From Blastococcus xanthinilyticus (GTDB lineage: Bacteria; Actinomycetota; Actinomycetes; Mycobacteriales; Geodermatophilaceae), in contig NZ_VNHW01000003.1 of NCBI RefSeq assembly GCF_008124835.1, positions 124,001-188,000 of the forward strand: a stretch of DNA of 64,000 nt, read 5' to 3'. Positions 25,149 through 34,128 of this stretch are shown here, piece by piece. Positions within the stretch are counted from its first letter, which is position 1. Each line of letters opens with the position of its first letter. The notes beneath the pieces were generated by a model. The model saw only the letters and a list, made by a program, of their open reading frames with translations. It ran no database searches and was not told where the DNA came from. The position numbers were made by a program, and so were the translations under genes.

Positions 25149-27787
25149 CGGTCGCCCGCGGCCCTCCGCCGGGTGCCGGCCAGCAGCCGGCCGGCCTGCT
25201 CGGCGACGCGGCGGCGGTCCACCTTCGACTGGTGCCGGATGTCGACCGGCAGGCGGTCGGCGACCAGCACCGCGGCGACGTCGACGCCGGCAGCGGCCCG
25301 CACCGCGTCGGCCAGGTCGGGCGCGGCCACGGCCATCCGCAGCCGCCTCGCCTGGCGTGCGCGCGGCCGGCCGGAGGCGCCACTCTCGGACCCGTCGAGG
25401 ACGACGACCACCACGACGACCTGCCCGCCACGGGGGCCGACGCCGACGGCCGCGGCGGCGGTCACGCCGGGGACCCGCTCGGCCCGTTGCTCGATGCCGA
25501 CCGGGGTGAGCGGCCCTTCGGCCGTCGAGATGACGTGCGGCAGCCGGCCCTCGACCCAGAGCCGGCCCTCGGCGTCCAGGTGCCCGACGTCGCCGGTCCG
25601 GTGCCAGCCCGCCGGCCGCGCGGCCGCCCGCTCGGTCGCCCAGAGGGCGTCGTAGCGATCCTTGACGTGCGCGGCGCGGACACAGATCTCTCCCGCGGTG
25701 CCCGGGGTACCGGTCAGCGCGCCGTCGGCGGCGCCGTCCGGGCCGAACGGGCTGATCGCCACCTCCACCCCGGGCAGCGGCCGGCCCACGCACACCCCGT
25801 TCCCGTCACCGGCCTCGGCGATCTCGGCCGCCGAGACGTCGGTGACCGGCAGCGCCTCGGTCATGCCGTAGGGCGTGTGGGCCTCGGCCGAGGGCAGGAC
25901 GTCGCGCAGCGCCGCCAGCAGGCCGACCGGCACCGGCGCGCCGGCCGACATGAGCAGCCGGACCCGGCCCAGCGCGGACCGCTGGCCGGCGGTCAGCTCC
26001 GGCGCGGTGGCCACGACCCGGCGCAGCGCGGCCGGTGACGCGAACACCACCGTCGCGTCGACGGCGGAGACTGCCTCGGCCAGCGCGGACGCCGTCAGGG
26101 AGCCGGGGGCGGTGACGTCGATGTCGGGCACCGCCGAGCCGATGCCCAGCGCCGGGCCGAGCAGCGCGAAGGGCGCGAAGGCCGCCACCAGGCGGTCCTC
26201 GCCGGTCAGCCGGTAGGTGGCGCGTACCAGGGCCAGCTGGGCCGACGCCTGGCGCCGGGTGTAGACGACGCCCTTGGCCGGGCCGGTGGCACCGGAGGTG
26301 AACAGGACCGCGCAGTCGGCGTCCCCGGACGGGACCGCGGGCACGGGGGCGTCCCGGCCGGCGTCCTCGATCTCGGGAAGCGTGCGGACGGCGCCGAGCA
26401 CCCGCCGGGCGGCCGGGCGCACGGAGCTCGCGGCGATGCGGGTGGCGGGCAGGCCCATGAGCCGGGCGGCGGCCAGCCCGGCGGTGCCGCAGACGACGTG
26501 GTCGACCGCGGCACCGCGCAGCGCCCGGCGCATCCCGCGGAAGCCCAGGCCCTTGTCGGCGACGACCACCACCGCGCCCGCGCGCCAGACCGCGTAGACC
26601 GCCGCCGTGAGGTCGGCGGAGGGCTCCACGAGCAGCCCGACCCGGTGCCCGGGCCGGACCCCGGTCGCCGCCAGCCCGGCAGCGAGGCGCTCGACCCGCC
26701 GGTTCAGCTCCGCCCAGCTCACGGTGCTCCCGCCCACCTCGACGACGGCGGGGGAGGCGTCGTCGGCGCGCTCGGTCAGGGCGGCCCACGGCGGGCGGGG
26801 GTCCTCGTCCGCCGCCGGGGTCGGGCGGCGGCCGCCGTCGGCCGGGCCCGGCAGCGCCGAGCCGGGCAGCGACGGGTCCGGCAGCTCCGCCACCCACTGC
26901 GCGACGGCGGTGGCGTACTGCGGTGCGTCCTCGGGGAGGAGGTGCGAGGCGCCTTCGTACCGGTGCAGCGCGGCGTGCGGCAGCCGGCCGCGCAGGTCGG
27001 TGAGGTAGCGCTCGCCGAAGACCGGGTCGCGGGGGCCCCAGAGCAGCAACGCCGGGACTTGAAGGCTGCGGATGCCCTCGGCGATGGCCTCCTGCGCCGG
27101 TCGGGAGGGGTGCCCCGTGGAGAAGGGGATGTCGGCCACGAAGTCGCCCACGGCACGCCGGCGGGCGGCGGAGCCGTACGGCGCGGCGAAGGCGTCGCGC
27201 ACGTCGCGGGGGAGCGGCGGGCGGGACAGCGCCGTCGTGGCCCGCACGAACACCGGGGTGCCGACGGTGACGGCCGATCGCACGCCGGGGGCGTGCGCGA
27301 GGCGGATCAGCGCCGGGCCGAGGTCGCCGGGCGGCATGGCCACCGCGGTGTTGGCCAGCACCACGCCGCGCAGCTGCGCCCGGTGCTCGAGCGCCCAGCC
27401 CAGGGAGATGACGCCGCCCCAGTCGTGCCCCACCGTGACCACCGGGCCGGTCACCCCGAGCGCCGCGGTGAGGTCGCCGAGGTCGGCGACCCGCTGCTCC
27501 AGCGACCGCAGACCGGGCAGCCGCTGCGACCAGCCCATGCCGAGCTGGTCGGGAGCGATCACCCGCCACCCCGCGGGCGCGCCGGCCAGCAGCCGGCGCC
27601 AGAGGTAGGACCAGGTGGGGTTGCCGTGCACGCACAGCAGCGTGCCCACCGGGTTCTCGACGCCGTTGTCCAGGACGTGCCAGTCGTGCTCGGTGCCGGT
27701 CCGGTCGGCGACGGTCAGGTGCCGGGACCACGCGGGGTCCAGGCCGGGCAGCGCCGGGGGCACGGGAGTCGCGTTGCCCGCCGTCAC
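25145..27787 (-). CDS. oleBC: OleBC fusion: beta-lactone decarboxylase plus beta-lactone synthetase
   Basis: GTG 27787 overlaps the oleA stop (GTGA) and gives 880 residues. Residues about 1-300 are an alpha/beta hydrolase of haloalkane-dehalogenase type: HGNPTWSYLWRR, nucleophile Asp in VTVGHDWGGV, and His in EGASHLLPEDAP. This is OleB, which turns a beta-lactone into an alkene and CO2. After a proline-rich linker, residues about 335-880 are an AMP-forming ligase: LFTSGATGPAKGVVYT, YGMTEALPVTD, GWHRTGDVGHLDAEG and the C-terminal Lys in IRHQSKVDRRRV. This is OleC, which closes beta-hydroxy acids to beta-lactones with ATP. Fused OleBC proteins are known in actinomycetes. Both active sites look intact. 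Confidence 0.93.
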   Translation of the reverse strand: MTAGNATPVPPALPGLDPAWSRHLTVADRTGTEHDWHVLDNGVENPVGTLLCVHGNPTWSYLWRRLLAGAPAGWRVIAPDQLGMGWSQRLPGLRSLEQRVADLGDLTAALGVTGPVVTVGHDWGGVISLGWALEHRAQLRGVVLANTAVAMPPGDLGPALIRLAHAPGVRSAVTVGTPVFVRATTALSRPPLPRDVRDAFAAPYGSAARRRAVGDFVADIPFSTGHPSRPAQEAIAEGIRSLQVPALLLWGPRDPVFGERYLTDLRGRLPHAALHRYEGASHLLPEDAPQYATAVAQWVAELPDPSLPGSALPGPADGGRRPTPAADEDPRPPWAALTERADDASPAVVEVGGSTVSWAELNRRVERLAAGLAATGVRPGHRVGLLVEPSADLTAAVYAVWRAGAVVVVADKGLGFRGMRRALRGAAVDHVVCGTAGLAAARLMGLPATRIAASSVRPAARRVLGAVRTLPEIEDAGRDAPVPAVPSGDADCAVLFTSGATGPAKGVVYTRRQASAQLALVRATYRLTGEDRLVAAFAPFALLGPALGIGSAVPDIDVTAPGSLTASALAEAVSAVDATVVFASPAALRRVVATAPELTAGQRSALGRVRLLMSAGAPVPVGLLAALRDVLPSAEAHTPYGMTEALPVTDVSAAEIAEAGDGNGVCVGRPLPGVEVAISPFGPDGAADGALTGTPGTAGEICVRAAHVKDRYDALWATERAAARPAGWHRTGDVGHLDAEGRLWVEGRLPHVISTAEGPLTPVGIEQRAERVPGVTAAAAVGVGPRGGQVVVVVVVLDGSESGASGRPRARQARRLRMAVAAPDLADAVRAAAGVDVAAVLVADRLPVDIRHQSKVDRRRVAEQAGRLLAGTRRRAAGDR

Positions 27788-28809
27788 CAGGCGATCTCGA
27801 GGCAGGAGGCGTTGAGGCCCGAGCCGATGCCCATGAGCAGCACCCGGTCGCCGTCGGCGAGCGTGTCCTGCTGGGCGGCCAGCGTGAACGGCACCGACGC
27901 CGGCCCCAGGTTGCCCCTGGTCGGGAAGGTCGTCGGCACGAGGGCGGGATCGATCGAGAACCGGTCGGATATCGCCTGGGTGTGCACCTTGGAGACCTGG
28001 TGGATGATGTAGCGGTCCATGCCCGCCGCCCAGTCGAACTCCCCGGCGGCGTCCGCCCAGAGGTCCTCGGACAGCGCCAGCCCCGCGTCCAGCAGGCCCT
28101 TCAGGTCGGTGCGCATCATGTCGTTGTCGCCGATGCACAACTCGTGGTGCTCGGTTCCGGCCCGGCTCACCGCCCCGACCAGACGGTGTCCCTCCGGATG
28201 CCGGTCGGCGCGGCCCAGGACCATCGCGGCGGCGCCGGAGCCCAGCGTCAGCGTGGCGAACTGCGCCAGCACGTCGCGCGACACGGTCTCCGGTCGGTTC
28301 AGCTGGTCGATGGTGCGCTCCTGCACGATCCGGGAGTCCTCCCCGTTCACGATCAGCGCGTAGTCGACCATGCCGGAGTCGAGCATCGCCGCGGCCAGCT
28401 CCATGCCGTTGATGAAGCCGAGGCAGGCGTTGGTCACGTCGAAGTTCTGGCAGGACCGCGGCAGGCCGAGCTCGTGGTGCACGGCGACGGCGGTCGAGGG
28501 CTCCAGGTGCTTGCGGCTGACCGAGGTGTTGATCATCACCCCGATGCGCGCCGGGTCGACGCCGCTCTCGCTGATCGCCTTGGCCCCGGCCATGGCGGCG
28601 CCGTCGACGAACGTCGTCCCCTCCGACCACCAGCGGCGCTCGCGGATCCCGGCGAGCCGCTCGAGCAGGCCGCCGCGCAGCCCCACCCGCTGGTAGGTCT
28701 CCCGGAGCCGCTCGTCGAAGTCGTCGGAGCTGATCACCTGCGACGCATCCGCCGTCTGGACCGCCAGGACGGCGGTGTTGGCGAAGCGATGAGTCGTGTT
28801 GCCCGTCAT
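27784..28809 (-). CDS. oleA: OleA: thiolase-fold long-chain acyl-CoA condensing enzyme
   Basis: The 341-residue protein starts at ATG 28809. The active-site Cys129 is in NFDVTNACLGFING; Glu103 (HLEPSTAV) lies exactly 26 residues before it, as Glu117 and Cys143 do in Xanthomonas OleA. The His and Asn of the thiolase fold are in YIIHQVSKVH and TRGNLGPASVP. OleA joins two long-chain acyl-CoAs head to head without reducing the beta-keto group. It is the first gene of an operon with oleBC and oleD, each joined by a four-base overlap. FabH is the alternative, but the Glu-Cys pair and the neighbours favour OleA. Confidence 0.93.
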   Translation of the reverse strand: MTGNTTHRFANTAVLAVQTADASQVISSDDFDERLRETYQRVGLRGGLLERLAGIRERRWWSEGTTFVDGAAMAGAKAISESGVDPARIGVMINTSVSRKHLEPSTAVAVHHELGLPRSCQNFDVTNACLGFINGMELAAAMLDSGMVDYALIVNGEDSRIVQERTIDQLNRPETVSRDVLAQFATLTLGSGAAAMVLGRADRHPEGHRLVGAVSRAGTEHHELCIGDNDMMRTDLKGLLDAGLALSEDLWADAAGEFDWAAGMDRYIIHQVSKVHTQAISDRFSIDPALVPTTFPTRGNLGPASVPFTLAAQQDTLADGDRVLLMGIGSGLNASCLEIAW

Positions 28810-28945
28810 GTCCAGCTTCCAGCTCTGAGTCGGGCCGACTCTCCGCTGGCCGCCCGGTTCGGCACGCCGTACCCCGCCGGGGTGCCGGTCTACCCCGACG
28901 TGTCGACCGCCACGAAACCGTACCGCCCGCCCAGCACCCCCGGCC

Positions 28946-28996
28946 CAGGAGGCTCTGCCCCTAGGGCGGCGCCGGAACCGTGGGCGGAGCCTCCTG
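28946..28996. terminator. Hairpin between the hydrolase operon and the ole operon
   Basis: CAGGAGGCTCTGCCC (28946-28960) pairs with GGGCGGAGCCTCCTG (28982-28996) with one imperfect position and a 21-base loop. It follows the minus-strand hydrolase stop by 57 bases and precedes oleA by 137 bases. It probably ends or attenuates the upstream operon. No T-tract. Confidence 0.55.
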
Positions 28997-29052
28997 TGCC
29001 CGGGCGGGCGACGGGCCGTCGCACGCGTGGTGGGGCCACGGGTGCGGGCCGG

Positions 29053-30195
29053 TCAGCCGGCGACCGCCATCGGCGGTGCGTCGGTCGTGCGTGCACCGGG
29101 AGCCGAGCGGTGCCGGTCGAGGAAGTCCAGGAACGTCGGGAAGACCTCGTCGGCCACGTGCTCGCCCATGAAGGGGTCCTGGTGCCCGTAGCCGGGCAGC
29201 ACCGCCAGCTCGTGCCGGCCCGGCGCCCGCTTCTCCAGCTCCCGGTGGCAGACGATGTTCGAGTCCCGGAAGACGTTGTTGCGGTCGCCGGTGGCGAGCA
29301 GCACGGGGGTCTCGATGGCGGCGGCGTTCGCGAGGTAGTCGTCGGGCAGCCGGTCGTACCGGGGGTCACCGGGCGTCATCTTCACCGCCCGGCCGGCCGC
29401 GACCATCTTCCTGACGTGCCGGTAGTAGTGCATGCTCGTCGCCCCGTAGAGGTCGCCGCCCCGCCGGTGCGTCACGTCGGCGAGCTTCTCGTGGCTGTAG
29501 AGCGCCGGCCAGCCGCTGCCCCACATCAGGCTGAGCATGTGGCAGTCGGGCTGGTCGCACTCGCCGTGGAACGCCGAGACGGCCTTCGAGAAGAGCTTGC
29601 CGCGCGACGGGCCCGGGTCGGCGTACCACCGGGGGTTGAGGTAGGGCAGCCCGATGACGTCCTCCACCAGCACCGGCGCCAGCTGCAGCTTCACCCGCGA
29701 CCAGCCCGGTACCCGCGGGGTCAGGCCGACGCTGTTGGCGATGACGCTGGCGACCCCGTCGACCGCGCCCCCGAACAGGCTCATCAGGAACGACACCGCG
29801 CCCAGGCAGTGGGAGATGACGTGGATCGGCTTGCCGTCGGTCTCCCGCCGCATCAGCTCCAGCGCCGGGGGGAAGTCGTACAGCGCGATGTCGTCCATCG
29901 TGTAGCGGTTCCTGAACAGGTTGTACGAGTACCGGTTGCTCATCCGGAAGTCGATGGTCCAGACGTCGCGGTAGCCGTTGTCGAGCAGGTAGGTCACCAG
30001 GTTCCGGTGCTCCGGCATGATGAACATGTCCGTCGACGTGGTCAGCCCGTGGACGATCAGCACCGACTCGGTCGCCTGCGTGCCGCGGCTGAACCGGTGG
30101 AGGCCCATGCCCAGGCCGTCCCCGGTGGAGAAGGAGTAGGTCCGGACGTCGGCGTCCGGTACTCCGTCGAGGGTGTAGAGCGGGATCTCACGCAC
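29053..30195 (-). CDS. Alpha/beta hydrolase with a cysteine nucleophile
   Basis: GTG 30195 stands behind AGGAGGAGG and gives 380 residues; the frame overlaps the end of the preceding gene by eight bases. The fold is clear: VLIVHGLTTSTDMF (oxyanion region), DVWTIDFRMSNRY, then the elbow ISHCLGAVSF. The position normally held by Ser in GXSXG is Cys130. An Asp in LLATGDRNNVF and a His in LPGYGHQDPFMGEH complete a triad. As I recall, similar cysteine-containing hydrolase domains are fused to long GMC oxidoreductases in other actinomycetes; here the GMC protein is a separate gene of the same operon. The substrate is likely a hydrophobic ester, thioester or lactone, by inference. No signal peptide. 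Confidence 0.8.
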   Translation of the reverse strand: MREIPLYTLDGVPDADVRTYSFSTGDGLGMGLHRFSRGTQATESVLIVHGLTTSTDMFIMPEHRNLVTYLLDNGYRDVWTIDFRMSNRYSYNLFRNRYTMDDIALYDFPPALELMRRETDGKPIHVISHCLGAVSFLMSLFGGAVDGVASVIANSVGLTPRVPGWSRVKLQLAPVLVEDVIGLPYLNPRWYADPGPSRGKLFSKAVSAFHGECDQPDCHMLSLMWGSGWPALYSHEKLADVTHRRGGDLYGATSMHYYRHVRKMVAAGRAVKMTPGDPRYDRLPDDYLANAAAIETPVLLATGDRNNVFRDSNIVCHRELEKRAPGRHELAVLPGYGHQDPFMGEHVADEVFPTFLDFLDRHRSAPGARTTDAPPMAVAG

Positions 30196-32191
30196 CGAGG
30201 ACCTCCTCCTGGGTGGTGGCGGACCGCTGCTCGGCGAGCCGGGTCCAGTGGACGTTGGGGTCGACCTTGTCCCGGCGGGCCGGGTCCTTCGACGTCTTCG
30301 TGTGCATGTACCGGAAGCCGTCGTGGGCGATGCAGATGTCGTCGAGCTCGGTGACCAGTTCCTCCAGCACCTGCTCGTCCATGCCCCCGGCGCTCATGCC
30401 CTGGTAGAACATCAGCTCGCAGAACTGGTTGCCGCGGCCGCCGGTGGCCAGGTACTCGCTGGTGATGCTCTTGACGTACACCGAGATGAAGGTGAAGCAG
30501 TCCCGCTCGGTGCGGTAGCGCCGCATCAGCTCGTAGGTCTCGCGGAACAGCTGCTCGAACCGGTCCAGCGGCGCCAGGACGATGAACATCCGGGTCGGGT
30601 CACCGACGGTCGAGTCGAGCACCTTGTCGGTGAAGAACTCGACGTTCTTGACCGTGGCGTACATCGGGCTGAACAGGACGCCGGTCATCCCCGCCAGCTT
30701 CAGCGCCCGGTCGACCCGGGCCGGGAGCCGGCCGCCGACGTAGCCCAGGCCGTGCAGCGCGTCGTAGGACAGGCGGTCCCGGGCCTTCGCGTACGCGGTC
30801 TGGTCGGTGGGGTGGTAGGCCGAGAACTGGCCCATCCCGAAGCTCCCGCCGCCCCTGCGCGGGAAGTCGATCCACACCCCCCGCTCGTACTGCGCCTCCC
30901 CGGGGTTGCGGATGGCGTGCGCGGCCCCCGAGATGAACGCCTCGACGTCCCAGTGGTGCTGCTGGTGGTTCTTCAGGACGGTGCGGTACTTGTCGATCTC
31001 GATCAGCCGGACGGTGAGGGTGGCCATCACGCCGTGCCGGCCCAGCCCGCACAGCACCTTGTGGAAGTCGTCGCGGTTCTCCTCCCGGCTGCAGGCGACC
31101 AGGTCGCCGTCCCAGGTGACGTACTGGAGCCGCTCGATCTGGTCGACGAAGAGCCCGAAGCGGTGCGACGCCGGGCTGATCCCGCCCACGGACGCGAAGC
31201 CGCCGGCGGTGATGTGGTTGTGGTCGCCGATGACCGGCAGCCCCAGGCCCAGCTCGGAGAGGTGGTCGTCGACCTGCGCGGAGACGGCGCCGGCCTGGAT
31301 GGTCGCGGTCATCGCCTCCCGGTCGACCTCGAGGATGCCGTCCAGCTTCTCGGTGAGCAGCATGCTGCCGCCCTCGGTGAGCACGAGGTCGTTGCTCGAG
31401 TGCCCCTTGCTGCGGATCGACAGCCGCTCGCCGAGCTGCTTGGCCTCGCGGACCGCGGCGACGATGTCCTCGGTGGTCTGGGGCAGGTAGATCTTCCGGG
31501 GGAACCTCGGCGGCATGGTCGGGTTGGAGATGCGCTCCCAGTCGTAGCCGAGGCTGTCGATGCTGTCGTGCGCGAAGGTCTCGTGGCTGCTGATCCGCCG
31601 CTTCCAGAGGGGCGCCCCGCCGGCCGGCGCGATCGGCGGCGGGTTCTCCGCCGACGAGGAGTCGCTCCTCTGGTGGGGCAGGCCGTTGCTCACGCGGCGG
31701 CGGGTGTCGGTCATGGGGGCGTCCTCTCGGAGGTGGGGTGGGCGGGACGGCGGGGCGGCGACCCGCGTGCGCAGGGCGGCCTCGAAGGCGCGGTAGCCGG
31801 CCAGGATCGGGCGGCGGCCGAGCGGCAGGAGCAGGGGGGCGAGCAGGCCGGTCGCGGTCTCGGACTGGGTGAGGCGGCACCGGTCCGGCCCGAGCGGGGT
31901 GATCTCGAACCGCCGGTCGACGTCGAACAGGCCCCGGATCGGCTGGGCGGCCAGCCAGCGCAGCGAGTACGGGGGGTCGACCACCGTCAGCGTCGGCCGG
32001 AAGGGGACCGGCAGGCCGTCGAGCCGCAGCCGGATGCGCAGCCGGCTGCCCACGACGAGCGCGCCCTCCGCCCGGCGGATGAACGGGTTCCAGGCGGGGA
32101 ACGTCGCGAAGGCGGTCAGCTCCTGCCAGACCCGCTCCGCCGAGCCGGGCAGCTCGGCCGAGGACCGGATCTCGCCCGCGCCGCCGGTCAT
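30188..32191 (-). CDS. SRPBCC-domain / FAD-linked oxidase fusion protein
   Basis: ATG 32191 overlaps the preceding stop (ATGA) and the frame stays open for 667 residues. Residues about 5-145 are a polyketide-cyclase-like SRPBCC pocket (VWQELTAFATFPAWNPFIR, PYSLRWLAAQPIRGLFDVDR). From residue 160 on lies an FAD-binding type 4 (PCMH) oxidase: LPQTTEDIVAAVREAKQLG, SIRSKGHSSNDLV, HNHITAGGFASVGGISPASH and GRHGVMATLTVRL, similar to cytokinin-dehydrogenase-like proteins. An internal ATG (31714, residue 160) has its own site GAGAGG at 31723-31728, so a 508-residue oxidase may also be made. The SRPBCC part cannot end on its own, as there is no stop between the two. Confidence 0.8.
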   Translation of the reverse strand: MTGGAGEIRSSAELPGSAERVWQELTAFATFPAWNPFIRRAEGALVVGSRLRIRLRLDGLPVPFRPTLTVVDPPYSLRWLAAQPIRGLFDVDRRFEITPLGPDRCRLTQSETATGLLAPLLLPLGRRPILAGYRAFEAALRTRVAAPPSRPPHLREDAPMTDTRRRVSNGLPHQRSDSSSAENPPPIAPAGGAPLWKRRISSHETFAHDSIDSLGYDWERISNPTMPPRFPRKIYLPQTTEDIVAAVREAKQLGERLSIRSKGHSSNDLVLTEGGSMLLTEKLDGILEVDREAMTATIQAGAVSAQVDDHLSELGLGLPVIGDHNHITAGGFASVGGISPASHRFGLFVDQIERLQYVTWDGDLVACSREENRDDFHKVLCGLGRHGVMATLTVRLIEIDKYRTVLKNHQQHHWDVEAFISGAAHAIRNPGEAQYERGVWIDFPRRGGGSFGMGQFSAYHPTDQTAYAKARDRLSYDALHGLGYVGGRLPARVDRALKLAGMTGVLFSPMYATVKNVEFFTDKVLDSTVGDPTRMFIVLAPLDRFEQLFRETYELMRRYRTERDCFTFISVYVKSITSEYLATGGRGNQFCELMFYQGMSAGGMDEQVLEELVTELDDICIAHDGFRYMHTKTSKDPARRDKVDPNVHWTRLAEQRSATTQEEVLGA

Positions 32192-34128
32192 GCCATCCCT
32201 CCGGGCAGTGCCTCGTCCATCCGGTGCGCCTCGTCCATCCGCTGCGCCTCGTCCATCCGGTGCGCCTCGTCCGTCCGCGATGTCGCCGCGCCGGTGGCCG
32301 GCGGGGTGCGCGGGATCCGGATGGGTGGCTCGATGAGGAACGGGTGCAGTTGCCCGTCGGCGGGCTGGAACCGCTCCCGCTCGCCGGCCCGCCAGTCCGG
32401 CCGGCGCTCCCACCCGCGGGGCACCCGGGGCAGCCCGACGGGGAAGACGGTCAGCGTCTCGTCGGGCTCCAGGCGCAGGCGCAGGAAGTTGCGGCGGTCG
32501 GGGATCGCCTGGCCGGCGAACAGCTCGTTGACGTTGAGCCGGGCCCGGTCGGCCAGCAGCAGGTACCACGCGACGAGCTCGGCGGCCAGGATCCCGCCGC
32601 CGACGAACACCAGGAGCACGACCAGCGCCAGCGACCACGGGGCGGGCACCGCCAGCACCTCGGCGGTCAGCGTCACCGCCAGGCGGATCACCGAGACGGC
32701 CAGCGCCAGGTGCGCCAGGCCGTGCAGCAGCCCCACGGTCCGGCCGCGCCAGCGGCCCATGTCCTGGGTGAAGGCGATCGCGCCGCCGACGACGACGAGG
32801 CCGAGCAGCAGAGCCAGGATGCTGTCGGCGAGCCCGCCGGCCAGGCGAGCCCAGCCGGCGTCGCGCAGCGCGGCGTCCACGGCCCTCAGGTCGGCAGGGA
32901 GTCCGCGCGCCGGTTCGCGGAGCGCCGCGCCCAGCGCGACGGCCAGCACCGCGTAGATGCCGCCGAGCAGCCCGGCGAAGGCCGGGGTCGTGAACGGCAG
33001 CCGCAGGATGCCCCACCGGAGCCGCCGGGAGTCCTCCGGTGTCGGGTAGACCGCACCCTGGGTGTACCGCACGGACGGGCTCTTGCTGCGCGCCCTGCTG
33101 GTCGGCGGTGGCACCTGGATGGACGTCGGGAGGTGGTGCGTCGCGGAGAGGTAGGCGCCGCCGCCGCCGGCGGTGATCCGCTGCGCGAGGTCGGCCGCCT
33201 CGTACCGGGAGTAGTGGTGCCGGTCGCCGGTCAGCGCCAGCCGCACGCCGGCGCCCCGCGGCCGGATGACCGTCCGCTCCAGGAAGTCCAGCGTCGCGTA
33301 GGCCTCGCAGTCCTCGTCGGTCGCCGCGACCCAGCTGGGCTTGGCCGTGCACAGCAGGATCGCGTCGCCGGGCTGCAGCTCCCGGGCGATCTCGGTGAAG
33401 TAGGCCAGCTGGGCCTCGTCGAGGTAGGTGTCGAACTGGATGTCGATGCCCCACAGCCACCACCGGTCCGACAGCCGGGTGGCGAAGTAGCTGCGGGCCT
33501 GGCGGGTCCGCCAGCCGCCGATCCACCGGCGCTGGCAGAAGGTCCGCATGAACGCGGTCAGCCCGTCGTACCAGTCGTGGTTGCCGGGCACGGCCTGCAG
33601 GAAGGGCGCGTCGGGCTCCTTGCCGGGGAGGGCGGCCCGGTACGGGCCGATCAGCCGGTTCTCGTACTCGTCGACCGACGCCGCGGGGTAGCACTCGTCC
33701 CCGCCCATCACCAGGAGCCGGCCCCGCCGGGTCGTCGTGGCCTCGCCCTCCTGCGGCGCGAGGTCCAGCGTGGGGCGGGAGAGCAGCGCCGCCACCGAGT
33801 ACGTGGCCTCGAAGCTGTCGCCGAGGTCGGAGACGTAGTCCAGCCAGAGGTTGCCGTCGTCGTCGCGGGTCCCGGCGCCGCCGAGGTCCAGGTAGCCGCC
33901 GGGGGAGATGCCGCCCATGAGCTCGCGCTTGTCGTTGTACTGGCCGAGGACGCCGCTGATCGCCACCTGCTTCGCCGTCTGGAGGAGCAGGCGCGGCTCG
34001 AGCCATCGGGTGCCCTTCCGCTGCTCGAAGGTGTCGGCGGGGTCCTCGTCCTGCGACGGACGGGGGACGGTCTCCCGCTCCACCGGCCCGGGGTCGGGTG
34101 ACCGGGGTGGCTCGGCGGTGGTGGTCAT
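32188..34128 (-). CDS. Metallophosphoesterase with C-terminal membrane domain
   Basis: ATG 34128 overlaps the MMPL stop (ATGA); 646 residues. The calcineurin-like motifs are in order: DYVSDLGDSF near residue 97, LLVMGGDECYP near 140, AVPGNHDWYDG near 183 and LALTGDRHHYSRYE near 295. Residues about 360-540 hold five or six membrane helices (FAGLLGGIYAVLAVALGAAL; ILALLLGLVVVGGAIAF), followed by a soluble tail. No signal peptide, so the catalytic part should face the cytoplasm if the helices follow positive-inside. The tail ends in repeats of DEAHRM encoded by 18-base units. The natural substrate is unknown; a lipid-linked or cyclic phosphodiester is conceivable. Confidence 0.8.
   Translation of the reverse strand: MTTTAEPPRSPDPGPVERETVPRPSQDEDPADTFEQRKGTRWLEPRLLLQTAKQVAISGVLGQYNDKRELMGGISPGGYLDLGGAGTRDDDGNLWLDYVSDLGDSFEATYSVAALLSRPTLDLAPQEGEATTTRRGRLLVMGGDECYPAASVDEYENRLIGPYRAALPGKEPDAPFLQAVPGNHDWYDGLTAFMRTFCQRRWIGGWRTRQARSYFATRLSDRWWLWGIDIQFDTYLDEAQLAYFTEIARELQPGDAILLCTAKPSWVAATDEDCEAYATLDFLERTVIRPRGAGVRLALTGDRHHYSRYEAADLAQRITAGGGGAYLSATHHLPTSIQVPPPTSRARSKSPSVRYTQGAVYPTPEDSRRLRWGILRLPFTTPAFAGLLGGIYAVLAVALGAALREPARGLPADLRAVDAALRDAGWARLAGGLADSILALLLGLVVVGGAIAFTQDMGRWRGRTVGLLHGLAHLALAVSVIRLAVTLTAEVLAVPAPWSLALVVLLVFVGGGILAAELVAWYLLLADRARLNVNELFAGQAIPDRRNFLRLRLEPDETLTVFPVGLPRVPRGWERRPDWRAGERERFQPADGQLHPFLIEPPIRIPRTPPATGAATSRTDEAHRMDEAQRMDEAHRMDEALPGGMA
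32210..32281 (-). repeat. Four 18-base tandem repeats in the metallophosphoesterase tail
   Basis: Units start at 32210, 32228, 32246 and 32264; the first three differ at one base and the fourth is diverged at its end. On the minus strand they encode DEAHRM/DEAQRM hexapeptides. An in-frame minisatellite whose copy number may vary between strains. Confidence 0.85.

Noticed and set aside
28860-28930. Sigma-B-like boxes upstream of oleA (GGTTT and GGGTA on the minus strand)
   Set aside because: The spacing I count (19 bases after GGTTT) is longer than the usual 14-17, so I do not call a promoter.
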